A stretch of DNA of 5,786 bases from NCBI GenBank assembly GCA_023301405.1, contig JALZUX010000113.1, forward strand, positions 1-5,786, given 5' to 3'. Position numbers and translations under genes: made by a program. The notes below the pieces were generated by a model that saw nothing but the letters and a program-made list of their open reading frames with translations, ran no database searches and had not been told where the DNA came from. Of the stretch, positions 1 to 5,563 are shown piece by piece. Each line of letters starts with the position of its first letter. The first letter of the stretch is position 1. This DNA is from Granulosicoccaceae bacterium (GTDB taxonomy: Bacteria; Pseudomonadota; Gammaproteobacteria; Granulosicoccales; Granulosicoccaceae).

Positions 1-24
1 TGCAGCCTTCAATACAGCCCGTAA

Positions 25-55
25 GGGCGCCGGCCGTGTTTGGCCATGGGCGCTC
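25..55. repeat. GC-rich imperfect inverted repeat near the left edge
   Basis: Bases 25-31 can pair with 49-55 (seven pairs, one G-T) and 32-35 with 42-45, leaving a GTGTTT loop and a three-base bulge at 46-48. No T-run follows, so it is not a standard intrinsic terminator. It could be the 3' end structure of a gene lying off the left edge, or chance in a GC-rich patch. Confidence 0.35.
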
Positions 56-67
56 GGATAAGTGAAT

Positions 68-96
68 TTGAAGACGCGATGTCTTTATAGTTTGAT
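68..96 (+). promoter_or_regulatory. Candidate sigma-70 promoter of the MocR gene
   Basis: TTGAAG at 68-73 and TTTGAT at 91-96 are 17 bases apart, and each matches the sigma-70 consensus at four of six positions. An overlapping TATAGT at 86-91 matches the -10 box at five of six but has no good -35 box. Either would start transcription a few bases before the TTG at 117. This is a pattern match only. Confidence 0.35.
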
Positions 97-116
97 TAAT
101 ACAAGAGCGCGATAGA

Positions 117-1631
117 TTGACCCCTGAGCAAGAGAATCTGCGGAAATCCAGTCAGCCCATGTGGCGACAGCTTATTCGATTGTCAAATGAAAGCGGCTCG
201 AGCTTGCAAAGCCAACTCAGGCGAGCGCTGGTCACCGCTATACTTGACGGGCACATACCGCACCATCGTCCGCTGCCGTCATCGCGTGAGCTTGCACGTC
301 AGTTGGGCGTAGCACGTAATACCGTTGTTCACGCCTACCAGCACTTAATGGATGAAGGCTATTTGGTTGCTGAGGAGCGACGTGGGTATTTTGTAAATAC
401 TGACCTCGTCAATAGCAGAATATCCAGAGCACCAAAGCTTGTCGACAGTGACGCTGCGTTCCCTAACTGGGAAGATCGTATAAAGACCCGGCCGTCGTCG
501 CAGCGGAATCTTGGTTTGGCGCTGCGCAACTGGCGTGATTTTGACTACCCCTTTACCGCCGGGCAAACCGATCCGGGTCTGTTTCCGGTGAATGAATGGC
601 GAGAGTGTTGCCGTCAGTCCCTGGCGGTGCAAGCGATCACAGAATGGATGCCTGATTCGGTCGACAACGATGACCCATTATTGCTCGAGCAAATACAAAA
701 TCGGGTGCTGCCACCAAGGGGCTTATGGGTTAGTACTGATCAAATACTGGTCACTATGGGGGCACAAAATGCCTTATATATCCTGGCCAGGTTACTGGTA
801 AGCGAGGGCGACAAAGTCGGCTTTGAAGATCCCGGTTATCCGGATGCCAGAAATATTTTCGAGCTTCGTCATTGCGACATCGCGCCACTGCCAATCGACG
901 AAGACGGGCTTGTGGTTGATGATCGTATCAATGACTGCAGTCTGGTGTATTGCACGCCCAGCCACCAGTCACCGACGACTGCCACCATGTCACTAGGTCG
1001 TCGACAAGATCTGTTGCGCCGCGCCGGTGAGCACGATGTATTGATTATCGAAGATGACTACGAAAGTGAATTAAATTTCGCAGGTGCCCCGACACCGGCG
1101 TTAAAGAGTCTTGATGGTAATGACCGGGTTATCTACATTGGTAGTTTATCGAAAACTCTGGCTCCCGGTTTGCGATTGGGTTACATGGTTGGCCCTAAGG
1201 CACTCATTGATGAGGCGCGAGCGCTTCGCCGTCTGATGCTTAGGCACCCGCCCTCAAATAACCAGAACGCAGTGGCTCACTTTCTGGCGTTGGGGCATCA
1301 CGATTCCCTAGTGCATCGGTTGGCCCATAGCTATCGGCAGCGGTGGGAAGCAATGGATGAAGCGCTAAAAGAATATCTACCTTATTCCAGTCGGGCTCCA
1401 GCGTTTGGCGGTAGCGCGTTTTGGGTGAGGTTGCCACTAGGCGTCAGCGCTGACGATATTGAACGTATAGCAGGCGAAAATAGTATACTGGTGGTTTCTG
1501 GAAATAATTATTTTCTTGATCCTCAGCCAGAAAACGCCTACTTGCGTTTGGGATTTTCTTCGATACGCTCTGAAAAAATAAAAGACGGCATTGAAAAATT
1601 GGCCAAGCTCATTAATGACGTTGCCAGCTAA
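117..1631 (+). CDS. MocR/GabR-family PLP-dependent transcriptional regulator
   Basis: This 504-residue protein is a GntR-type winged helix joined to a fold-type I aminotransferase-like domain, the MocR architecture at the usual length. Residues 28-94 form the DNA-binding domain, with the typical LPSSRELA (53-60) and RNTVVHAY (67-74) stretches and an EGYL wing. A linker of about 45 residues follows. The effector domain starts near 140 and has TPSHQ, EDDY (312-315; the second Asp and the Tyr contact PLP in relatives), SLSK with PLP-binding Lys346, and LRLGF with Arg477, the usual carboxylate-binding Arg. All key residues are present, so it should bind PLP. In this family that serves sensing rather than catalysis. 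After TPSHQ the sequence reads SPTT where GabR has FPSG, possibly a subfamily trait. The start is uncertain: TTG at 117 has a weak AAGAG at 103-107, while ATG at 159 (residue 15) also keeps the whole helix domain but has no visible ribosome site. Likely targets are itself and the dehydrogenase downstream. Confidence 0.93.
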   Translation: MTPEQENLRKSSQPMWRQLIRLSNESGSSLQSQLRRALVTAILDGHIPHHRPLPSSRELARQLGVARNTVVHAYQHLMDEGYLVAEERRGYFVNTDLVNSRISRAPKLVDSDAAFPNWEDRIKTRPSSQRNLGLALRNWRDFDYPFTAGQTDPGLFPVNEWRECCRQSLAVQAITEWMPDSVDNDDPLLLEQIQNRVLPPRGLWVSTDQILVTMGAQNALYILARLLVSEGDKVGFEDPGYPDARNIFELRHCDIAPLPIDEDGLVVDDRINDCSLVYCTPSHQSPTTATMSLGRRQDLLRRAGEHDVLIIEDDYESELNFAGAPTPALKSLDGNDRVIYIGSLSKTLAPGLRLGYMVGPKALIDEARALRRLMLRHPPSNNQNAVAHFLALGHHDSLVHRLAHSYRQRWEAMDEALKEYLPYSSRAPAFGGSAFWVRLPLGVSADDIERIAGENSILVVSGNNYFLDPQPENAYLRLGFSSIRSEKIKDGIEKLAKLINDVAS

Positions 1632-1637
1632 CCTATC

Positions 1638-1670
1638 GTCAGATGAAAACCTTAGGGGTCCGCATCTGGC
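1638..1670 (+). repeat. Inverted repeat just after the MocR stop codon
   Basis: Bases 1638-1645 pair with 1663-1670 (the core is CAGATG with CATCTG, plus a T-G and a G-C pair). Inside, ACC at 1649-1651 can pair with GGT at 1657-1659 across a symmetric three-by-three internal loop. No T-run follows, so it is not a clear terminator. It could cap the mocR transcript or act as a weak attenuator before the dehydrogenase gene. Confidence 0.35.
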
Positions 1671-1683
1671 TCTTGATACGTAA

Positions 1684-1712
1684 TTATAGTTACAAACTGT
1701 ATTTTGCAGTTT
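1684..1712 (+). promoter_or_regulatory. Candidate -10 box and overlapping operator-like dyad of the dehydrogenase gene
   Basis: TATAGT at 1685-1690 matches a -10 box at five of six positions, though no good -35 box sits 16-18 bases upstream. Immediately after it, 1694-1712 form a 19-base inverted repeat (AAACTGTA, three-base spacer, TGCAGTTT; seven of eight arm positions match). A dyad at the expected transcription start is a typical repressor or activator position. The eight bases TTATAGTT at 1684-1691 also occur at 85-92 upstream of mocR. MocR proteins often control themselves and a neighbour, so shared control is possible but unproven. Confidence 0.35.
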
Positions 1713-1722
1713 TACACTCAAT

Positions 1723-1727
1723 GAGGA
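1723..1727 (+). promoter_or_regulatory. Ribosome binding site that fixes the dehydrogenase start
   Basis: GAGGA lies five bases before the ATG at 1733. In-frame ATGs at 1643 and 1721 lack such a site, and the residues they would add precede the Rossmann strand that normally begins within a few residues of the start in this family. Confidence 0.8.
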
Positions 1728-1732
1728 AATGT

Positions 1733-2608
1733 ATGAGTAATAAGGTCGCCTTTGTTGGTTTAGGAGTCATGGGTTATCCAATGGCAGGACACCTGGCTGC
1801 TGCCGGTCACAGTGTCTCGGTCTACAATCGAACAGCGGCGAAATCAGCGCAGTGGGCCAAAGACCATAAGGGCGCAGCCGCTGCTACCCCTCGCGAAGCG
1901 GCAGATGGAGCCGATTTCGTTATGGTTTGTGTCGGCAATGACGATGATCTCCGATCAGTGGTTTATGGGGATGACGGAATACTTGCTGGTTTAAAAAAAG
2001 GCGCCACCCTTGTTGATCACACCACCGCCTCAGCTGAAGTCGCCCGTGAGCTTTACGCAACCTGTAAAGAGCAGGGACTGAGCTTTATTGATGCGCCGGT
2101 TTCGGGTGGCCAGGCCGGTGCTGAGAACGGTGCACTGGCAATTATGTGTGGTGGCGAACAGGCAGTGTATGATGGTGTCTTGCCAACCCTTCAGGCTTAT
2201 GGCAAATCAGTAGCGTTAATCGGTGAGGCCGGTTCCGGCCAGCTGACCAAAATGGTTAATCAAATTTGTATTGCCGGTCTGGTACAGGCACTTGCAGAAG
2301 GAATTAATTTTGCGCAGGCTGCAGGACTTGATGTCGAAAAAGTGGTTAGTGTTGTTGGTGGAGGCGCGGCGCAGTCGTGGCAAATGGCGAACCGTTATCA
2401 AACTATGGCGAGTGATGAATTTGAATTCGGCTTCGCAGTTGACTGGATGCGCAAGGATTTATCAATCGTGATTGATGAAGCTCGTCGGAACGGCGCTTCA
2501 GTGCCGGTTACTGCCATGGTTGATCAGTACTATGCCGATGTACAAAAGATGGGCGGCAATCGATGGGATACGTCAAGCCTTATTGCCAGGCTGAAAAAAT
2601 TCTCGTAG
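1733..2608 (+). CDS. NAD(P)-dependent beta-hydroxyacid dehydrogenase (3-hydroxyisobutyrate dehydrogenase family)
   Basis: This 291-residue cytoplasmic oxidoreductase has the family's normal length. It would interconvert a beta-hydroxyacid and its semialdehyde, or reduce glyoxylate, tartronate semialdehyde or succinic semialdehyde. The dinucleotide motif GLGVMG is at residues 9-14. The second strand ends in NRT with Arg33 where NAD-specific members carry an acid, which suggests NADP(H). The substrate-binding DAPVSGG is at 120-126. GSGQLTKMVNQ contains catalytic Lys173 and the conserved Asn176, and KDL at 241-243 supplies the C-terminal Lys. The start at ATG 1733 is chosen from the GAGGA site and the position of the Rossmann motif. 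The gene ends in tandem TAG TAG codons and is followed by a terminator. It sits 101 bases after the MocR gene on the same strand, so it may be co-transcribed with or regulated by it. The exact substrate cannot be told: GarR, GlxR, MmsB and succinic-semialdehyde reductases share these motifs. Confidence 0.93.
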   Translation: MSNKVAFVGLGVMGYPMAGHLAAAGHSVSVYNRTAAKSAQWAKDHKGAAAATPREAADGADFVMVCVGNDDDLRSVVYGDDGILAGLKKGATLVDHTTASAEVARELYATCKEQGLSFIDAPVSGGQAGAENGALAIMCGGEQAVYDGVLPTLQAYGKSVALIGEAGSGQLTKMVNQICIAGLVQALAEGINFAQAAGLDVEKVVSVVGGGAAQSWQMANRYQTMASDEFEFGFAVDWMRKDLSIVIDEARRNGASVPVTAMVDQYYADVQKMGGNRWDTSSLIARLKKFS

Positions 2609-2616
2609 TAGTTCAA

Positions 2617-2663
2617 GCGGCTATCGATTCAACACGAGTCAATAGCCGCAACTTTGCATTTTT
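2617..2663 (+). terminator. Probable intrinsic terminator of the dehydrogenase gene
   Basis: GCGGCTAT at 2617-2624 pairs with ATAGCCGC at 2642-2649. After one mismatch, GATTC (2626-2630) pairs with GAGTC (2636-2640) around an AACAC loop. A T-rich stretch follows, with five Ts at 2659-2663. The T-run starts nine bases after the stem, farther than ideal, so termination may be partial. Confidence 0.65.
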
Positions 2664-2690
2664 ACCAGCGCTTGGCAATAGGGTTGGTAA
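2662..2690. repeat. TTACCA / TGGTAA inverted repeat
   Basis: Six-base arms at 2662-2667 and 2685-2690 are perfect inverted complements separated by 17 bases, so their starts are 23 bases apart, about two helical turns. The left arm overlaps the end of the terminator T-run. It may be a protein binding site or chance. Confidence 0.25.
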
Positions 2691-2782
2691 GCGGTTGAGC
2701 AAAGCTTTTTAGCTGTGAAAAACAAAGATTAGTGCCGCTTAGAAAAGAGCGTGTAGCGAGGTTATCGCAAGTGTGTGAGATG

Positions 2783-2837
2783 TTGCCTATTGCATGTGGG
2801 CGTTTAGTTGTTCCAAGTAAGCACATGTAGTCGGCAA
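2783..2837. repeat. Long, almost fully paired hairpin of unknown function
   Basis: Bases 2783-2798 pair with 2822-2837: 13 Watson-Crick pairs, two G-T pairs and one mismatch over 16 positions. After a four-base bulge (2799-2802), an inner stem joins 2803-2810 to 2814-2821 with one G-G mismatch and one wobble, closing on a TTC loop. No T-run follows on the + side, so it is not a standard terminator in that direction. It could be the core of a small RNA, a structured leader, a bidirectional stop signal or a small palindromic repeat element. Confidence 0.6.
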
Positions 2838-2864
2838 AGATTGCATGCTTTGAGGCGACCGGCC

Positions 2865-2874
2865 GTAGCGCTAC
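2865..2874. promoter_or_regulatory. Perfect 10-base palindrome
   Basis: GTAGC followed directly by GCTAC reads identically on both strands, and it overlaps a preceding CGGCCG palindrome (2860-2865) by one base. It could be a binding site for a dimeric protein. No regulator is identified for it. Confidence 0.3.
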
Positions 2875-2963
2875 TTCGTGGTTGTCCCAGTTGCGTATTT
2901 CATCCCTTCATCGTATTTTCTTTTGGTGGACAAATTTAGACACAAAGAGAAACATGTACTTGA

Positions 2964-2980
2964 GTGCAGCACAGTTGTGC
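2964..2980. promoter_or_regulatory. Overlapping GTGC / GCAC inverted repeats
   Basis: GTGC (2964-2967) and GCAC (2969-2972) form one dyad with a single-base centre. GCACA (2969-2973) and TGTGC (2976-2980) form a second, sharing the middle arm. Such overlapping half-sites are seen in operators, but the repeats are short and may be chance. Confidence 0.3.
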
Positions 2981-3015
2981 GAAAAGAGTAGTGCTGATTG
3001 ATTGGGCATTGATTA

Positions 3016-3038
3016 AACTTAGCGCAAGTTGTTGCAAC
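3016..3038. promoter_or_regulatory. Adjacent dyads AACTT-N5-AAGTT and GTTGCAAC
   Basis: Two perfect inverted repeats abut: five-base arms at 3016-3020 and 3026-3030 around AGCGC, then the eight-base palindrome GTTGCAAC at 3031-3038. They lie about 175-195 bases before the ATPase start, upstream of the candidate promoter, where an activator could bind. The first dyad loosely resembles the one before the dehydrogenase gene (AAACTG / CAGTTT), but the arm spacing differs. Confidence 0.3.
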
Positions 3039-3118
3039 CATAAAGTCCCGATTCCACGGAAGAATGCAGCAAAAGCGACGATTTGATCTCTAAATAATGC
3101 TTGAGAGTTGCGTGGAGG

Positions 3119-3149
3119 TTAACCGTGGGTCAGACTTGTATGTAATAAT
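3119..3149 (+). promoter_or_regulatory. Candidate promoter of the transporter operon
   Basis: TGTAATAAT at 3141-3149 resembles an extended -10 element (TG, one base, then AATAAT, five of six to consensus). TTAACC at 3119-3124 is a four-of-six -35 match at a long 19-base spacing, which an extended -10 tolerates. It would give a leader of roughly 55 bases before the ATG at 3212. This is a pattern match only. Confidence 0.35.
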
Positions 3150-3211
3150 GATCGAATAACTACGCTCCAGTGTGTCAAAAGTGAAACACCCCAATATGCG
3201 ATTGCAGATAA

Positions 3212-4297
3212 ATGTCTAACAATCCTCTGGTTAGATTTCAGAACGTCCAAAAAAGCTACGACGGAAAAATTCTGGTTGTTAAGGATTTAAACCTCGATGT
3301 AGAAAAAGGCGAATTCCTGACGATGCTTGGCCCGTCAGGGTCTGGCAAAACCACCTGCTTAATGATGCTTGCTGGCTTTGAGCCAGCGACACATGGGGAA
3401 ATCTACCTAAAAGATGAACCCATAAATAATGTGCCGCCGCATAAGCGCGGCATTGGCATGGTGTTCCAGAATTACGCCTTGTTCCCTCATATGACTGTCG
3501 CAGAGAACCTTGCATTCCCACTAGAGGTTCGCAAAATGTCGACAACAGAGCGCACTGATCGCGTTAAACGAGCGCTTGATATGGTGCAACTGGGTGACTT
3601 TGGCAATCGGCGGCCAGCACAGTTGTCCGGTGGGCAGCAGCAACGTGTGGCAGTAGCCCGCGCATTGGTGTTCGACCCCGACTTAGTCCTGATGGATGAA
3701 CCACTAGGTGCGCTTGATAAAAATTTACGTGAACAAATGCAGTACGAAATAAAACACATCCACGAGAACCTCGGCGTGACCGTAGTGTACGTAACACATG
3801 ATCAATCCGAAGCACTCACGATGTCTAATCGTATTGCGGTGTTTAACGACGGAAAAATTCAACAACTGGCCGCACCTGACGCACTCTATGAGCGACCGGA
3901 TAACGCGTTTGTTGCGCAATTTATAGGTGAAAATAACAAGTTGCGCGGCATCGTTGAAGACATCGACGACGGTTATTGTGTTGTCAAAACAGACACTGGC
4001 GCGATGGTATATTCCAAAGCGGTCAACGTAACCAAACGTGGCGACAAATCAACACTGTCGTTGCGACCGGAACGCGTGGTGATCAGTCCAGAAGCAGGCG
4101 CTGTGCAAAATATGTTTGAAGCACGAGTACTTGAACTCATTTATCTTGGAGATCACATTCGTACCAGGATTTCACTGCTCGGTCGTGAAGACTTTATCGT
4201 TAAGGTGCCGAATTCTGCCAATCACGCTTTTATGCGTGAAGGTGAAATAGTCACTGTCGGGTGGTTACAGGAAGATTGTAGGGCGCTGGATGCGTAA
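3212..4297 (+). CDS. Polyamine-type ABC importer ATP-binding protein (PotA-like)
   Basis: This 361-residue protein is the cytoplasmic ATPase that powers an importer of the spermidine/putrescine class. The nucleotide-binding motifs are intact: Walker A GPSGSGKT at 40-47, Q-loop Gln86 in VFQNYALFPH, signature LSGGQ at 138-142, Walker B LVLMDEP at 158-164, D-loop GALD at 166-169 and the switch His196. From about 240 onward comes a TOBE-type C-terminal domain (the SLRPERV stretch is typical), which in this class contacts regulatory ligands or stabilises the dimer. Length matches PotA-type proteins. The ATG at 3212 fits the family N-terminus, but no clear ribosome site precedes it, so translation may be weak. 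The binding protein and a permease follow on the same strand, which supports an importer. The exact substrate is open: this family also moves putrescine, GABA, opines and related compounds. Confidence 0.95.
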   Translation: MSNNPLVRFQNVQKSYDGKILVVKDLNLDVEKGEFLTMLGPSGSGKTTCLMMLAGFEPATHGEIYLKDEPINNVPPHKRGIGMVFQNYALFPHMTVAENLAFPLEVRKMSTTERTDRVKRALDMVQLGDFGNRRPAQLSGGQQQRVAVARALVFDPDLVLMDEPLGALDKNLREQMQYEIKHIHENLGVTVVYVTHDQSEALTMSNRIAVFNDGKIQQLAAPDALYERPDNAFVAQFIGENNKLRGIVEDIDDGYCVVKTDTGAMVYSKAVNVTKRGDKSTLSLRPERVVISPEAGAVQNMFEARVLELIYLGDHIRTRISLLGREDFIVKVPNSANHAFMREGEIVTVGWLQEDCRALDA

Positions 4298-4326
4298 AGC
4301 AGGTTGAAACAAACTAGTCCTTAGCA

Positions 4327-4384
4327 ATGACACTTAGGGTTAAGGTGTCATAGCCAAGGCTTAACATTGAGCCGGCCTTGCCGG
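4327..4384 (+). repeat. Cluster of hairpins with alternative pairing ahead of the binding-protein gene
   Basis: Three stems can form in the 113-base gap. ATGACA and CTTA (4327-4336) pair with TAAG and TGTCAT (4341-4351) across one bulged G, with a GGGT loop. GGCTTA (4358-4363) pairs with TGAGCC (4368-4373). CCGGC (4372-4376) pairs with GCCGG (4380-4384) around CTT. The last two share two bases, and CAAGGC (4355-4360) could instead pair with GCCTTG (4375-4380). No T-run follows. The cluster ends 13 bases before the GAGGA ribosome site, so it may stabilise a processed mRNA or tune translation of the binding protein. Confidence 0.5.
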
Positions 4385-4410
4385 AATATTAATAAACGAG
4401 GATTTCAGCA

Positions 4411-5490
4411 ATGAAAAAAGTTACAACTCTTCTGGCAGCCGCATTAGCCACGGCTGTAGGCGTTGCCAACGCTGCAGACACCATCACCGTTGTTTCATGG
4501 GGCGGTGCTTACACTAAATCTCAGGTTGAGGCGTACCATAAGCCCTGGATGGCGGCGACAGGTAACACTGTTGTTTCTGAAGACTACAACGGTGGTCTTG
4601 CTGAAGTTAAAGCTCAGGTCGATGCCAACAACGTAAAGTGGGATCTTGTCGACGTTGAGCTTTCAGACGCTATTCGTGGTTGTGATGAAGGCCTTCTTGA
4701 GCCGCTGAACATTGACGACATGCCTAATGGTGCAGACGGCTCATCAGCCACAGATGACTTTTTACCAGGCACTTTCTATGACTGTGCTATTGCCAGCATC
4801 GTTTGGTCTACCATTTACGCTTACGATTCAACAAAAGTTTCTGGAAGCCCGTCAACAATAGCTGACTTCTTCGACCTTGAAACGTATCCCGGTAAGCGCG
4901 GCCTTCGTAAGAACCCCAAAGCCAACCTTGAAATGGCATTAATGGCTGACGGCGTACCTGCTGCTGAAGTCTATGGCGTCCTTGAAACTGAAGAAGGTAT
5001 TGCGCGTGCATTTGCCAAGCTCGACACCATCAAAGGTGAAGCAGTGTTCTGGGAAGCTGGTGCTCAGCCTCCACAGTTGCTAGCTGATGGCGAAGTTGTG
5101 ATGACTACCGCTTATAACGGTCGAATTTTCAACGCAGTCGCTTCTGAAAAGAAGCCATTTGAAATTGTTTGGGATGGCCAGGTATGGGATCTTGATTTGT
5201 GGGTAATGCCAAAGGGTGCGCCAAACAAAGAAGCGGCAATGGACTTCCTTAAATATTCAACTGGCACAGAAGCGCTAGCCGAGCAAGCTAGCTGGATCTC
5301 ATATGGTCCGGTTCGTAAATCATCATCATCATTGGTTGGTTCTTTCCATGACCAGCCTGAGCTGAAAATGGCTGACCACATGCCTACTGCTGAAGCAAAC
5401 TTGACTAACGCACTGCAGAATAACTTTGAATTCTGGGCTGATAATCAAGATCAGCTGAACGAACAGTTCAACGCTTGGCTTGCTAAGTAA
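4411..5490 (+). CDS. Periplasmic solute-binding protein of a polyamine-type ABC importer (PotD/PotF-like)
   Basis: This 359-residue precursor captures substrate in the periplasm and delivers it to the membrane permeases. Residues 1-21 form a signal peptide: KK at the start, a hydrophobic Leu/Ala core, and a VANA-A cleavage context giving a mature N-terminus at Ala22. There is no lipobox Cys, so it should be soluble. The mature chain opens with ITVVSWGGAY, typical of the COG0687 binding-protein group, and WEAGAQPPQLLADGEVVMTT followed by AYNGR fits a PotF/YdcS-like branch. Cys91 and Cys125 are the only cysteines in the N-terminal part and may form a disulfide. A (TCA)4 run encodes four serines near the C-terminal end (5320-5331). 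A good GAGGA ribosome site (4398-4402) lies eight bases before the ATG, in contrast to the ATPase and permease genes. The gene is flanked by hairpins upstream and a terminator downstream, which fits its needing higher expression. Substrate identity is not determined; polyamine, GABA or opine are possible. Confidence 0.93.
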   Translation: MKKVTTLLAAALATAVGVANAADTITVVSWGGAYTKSQVEAYHKPWMAATGNTVVSEDYNGGLAEVKAQVDANNVKWDLVDVELSDAIRGCDEGLLEPLNIDDMPNGADGSSATDDFLPGTFYDCAIASIVWSTIYAYDSTKVSGSPSTIADFFDLETYPGKRGLRKNPKANLEMALMADGVPAAEVYGVLETEEGIARAFAKLDTIKGEAVFWEAGAQPPQLLADGEVVMTTAYNGRIFNAVASEKKPFEIVWDGQVWDLDLWVMPKGAPNKEAAMDFLKYSTGTEALAEQASWISYGPVRKSSSSLVGSFHDQPELKMADHMPTAEANLTNALQNNFEFWADNQDQLNEQFNAWLAK

Positions 5491-5511
5491 TCAAAGCAAC
5501 ACTGTAGTATC

Positions 5512-5545
5512 CGCCTCGGAGATCCTCTCCGGGGCGTTTTTATTT
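5512..5545 (+). terminator. Strong intrinsic terminator inside the transporter operon
   Basis: Ten bases at 5512-5521 pair fully with 5527-5536 (nine Watson-Crick pairs and one T-G), closing on a five-base ATCCT loop. Five Ts at 5537-5541 and then ATTT follow directly. It lies 21 bases after the binding-protein stop and only about 20 bases before the permease start, with no room for a promoter between. The permease must therefore be expressed by read-through or from an internal promoter further upstream, giving fewer permease transcripts than binding-protein transcripts. Confidence 0.88.
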
Positions 5546-5563
5546 AACGACTAACGTATCTGC

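Larger units (their letters stand above)
2664..3211. other. Long gene-free region upstream of the transporter operon
   Basis: No open reading frame with recognisable protein content was found on the + strand; short ATG frames at 2780, 2953 and 3064 end after 9-16 residues. I did not recognise a tRNA, rRNA, riboswitch or insertion-sequence end. The stretch holds several inverted repeats listed separately (2783-2837, 2865-2874, 2964-2980, 3016-3038) and a candidate promoter close to the ATPase gene. An additional weak promoter-like pair, TTGCGT at 2891-2896 and TATTTT at 2914-2919, is 17 bases apart. A long structured leader, an unrecognised small RNA, or the remains of a lost gene would all fit. 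Confidence 0.6.

Noticed and set aside
2..61. Open frame from the left edge ending in TAA at 59-61 (19 codons), and another ending in TGA at 63-65
   Set aside because: Either could be the tail of an upstream gene, but the residues match nothing I recognise and short open frames are common by chance.
345..632. Minus-strand open frame of 95 codons within the MocR gene
   Set aside because: It lies opposite a well-supported gene and shows no protein-family features.
1643..1732. N-terminal extension of the dehydrogenase from ATG 1643 or ATG 1721
   Set aside because: The extra residues precede the Rossmann motif that normally begins the protein, and only ATG 1733 has a good ribosome site.
2780..2830. 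Small frame of 16 residues overlapping the long hairpin
   Set aside because: No good ribosome site and no recognisable content; length is expected by chance.
2927..2946. Tandem 10-base near-repeat (TGGACAAATT then TAGACACAAA), considered as a MocR operator
   Set aside because: Only six of ten positions match, and it has no counterpart before mocR or the dehydrogenase.
2953..3000. Small frame of 15 residues, considered as a leader peptide
   Set aside because: No run of regulatory codons, no following terminator-antiterminator, and only a weak ribosome site.
3279..3919. Several overlapping minus-strand frames opposite the ATPase gene
   Set aside because: They overlap each other and a clearly conserved ABC ATPase; no family motifs are seen.
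4304..4332. TTGAAA at 4304-4309 as the -35 box of a separate binding-protein promoter
   Set aside because: No acceptable -10 box lies 16-18 bases downstream.
5112..5381. Minus-strand frame of 89 codons opposite the binding-protein gene
   Set aside because: It has no recognisable content and is best explained as antisense of a conserved coding sequence.
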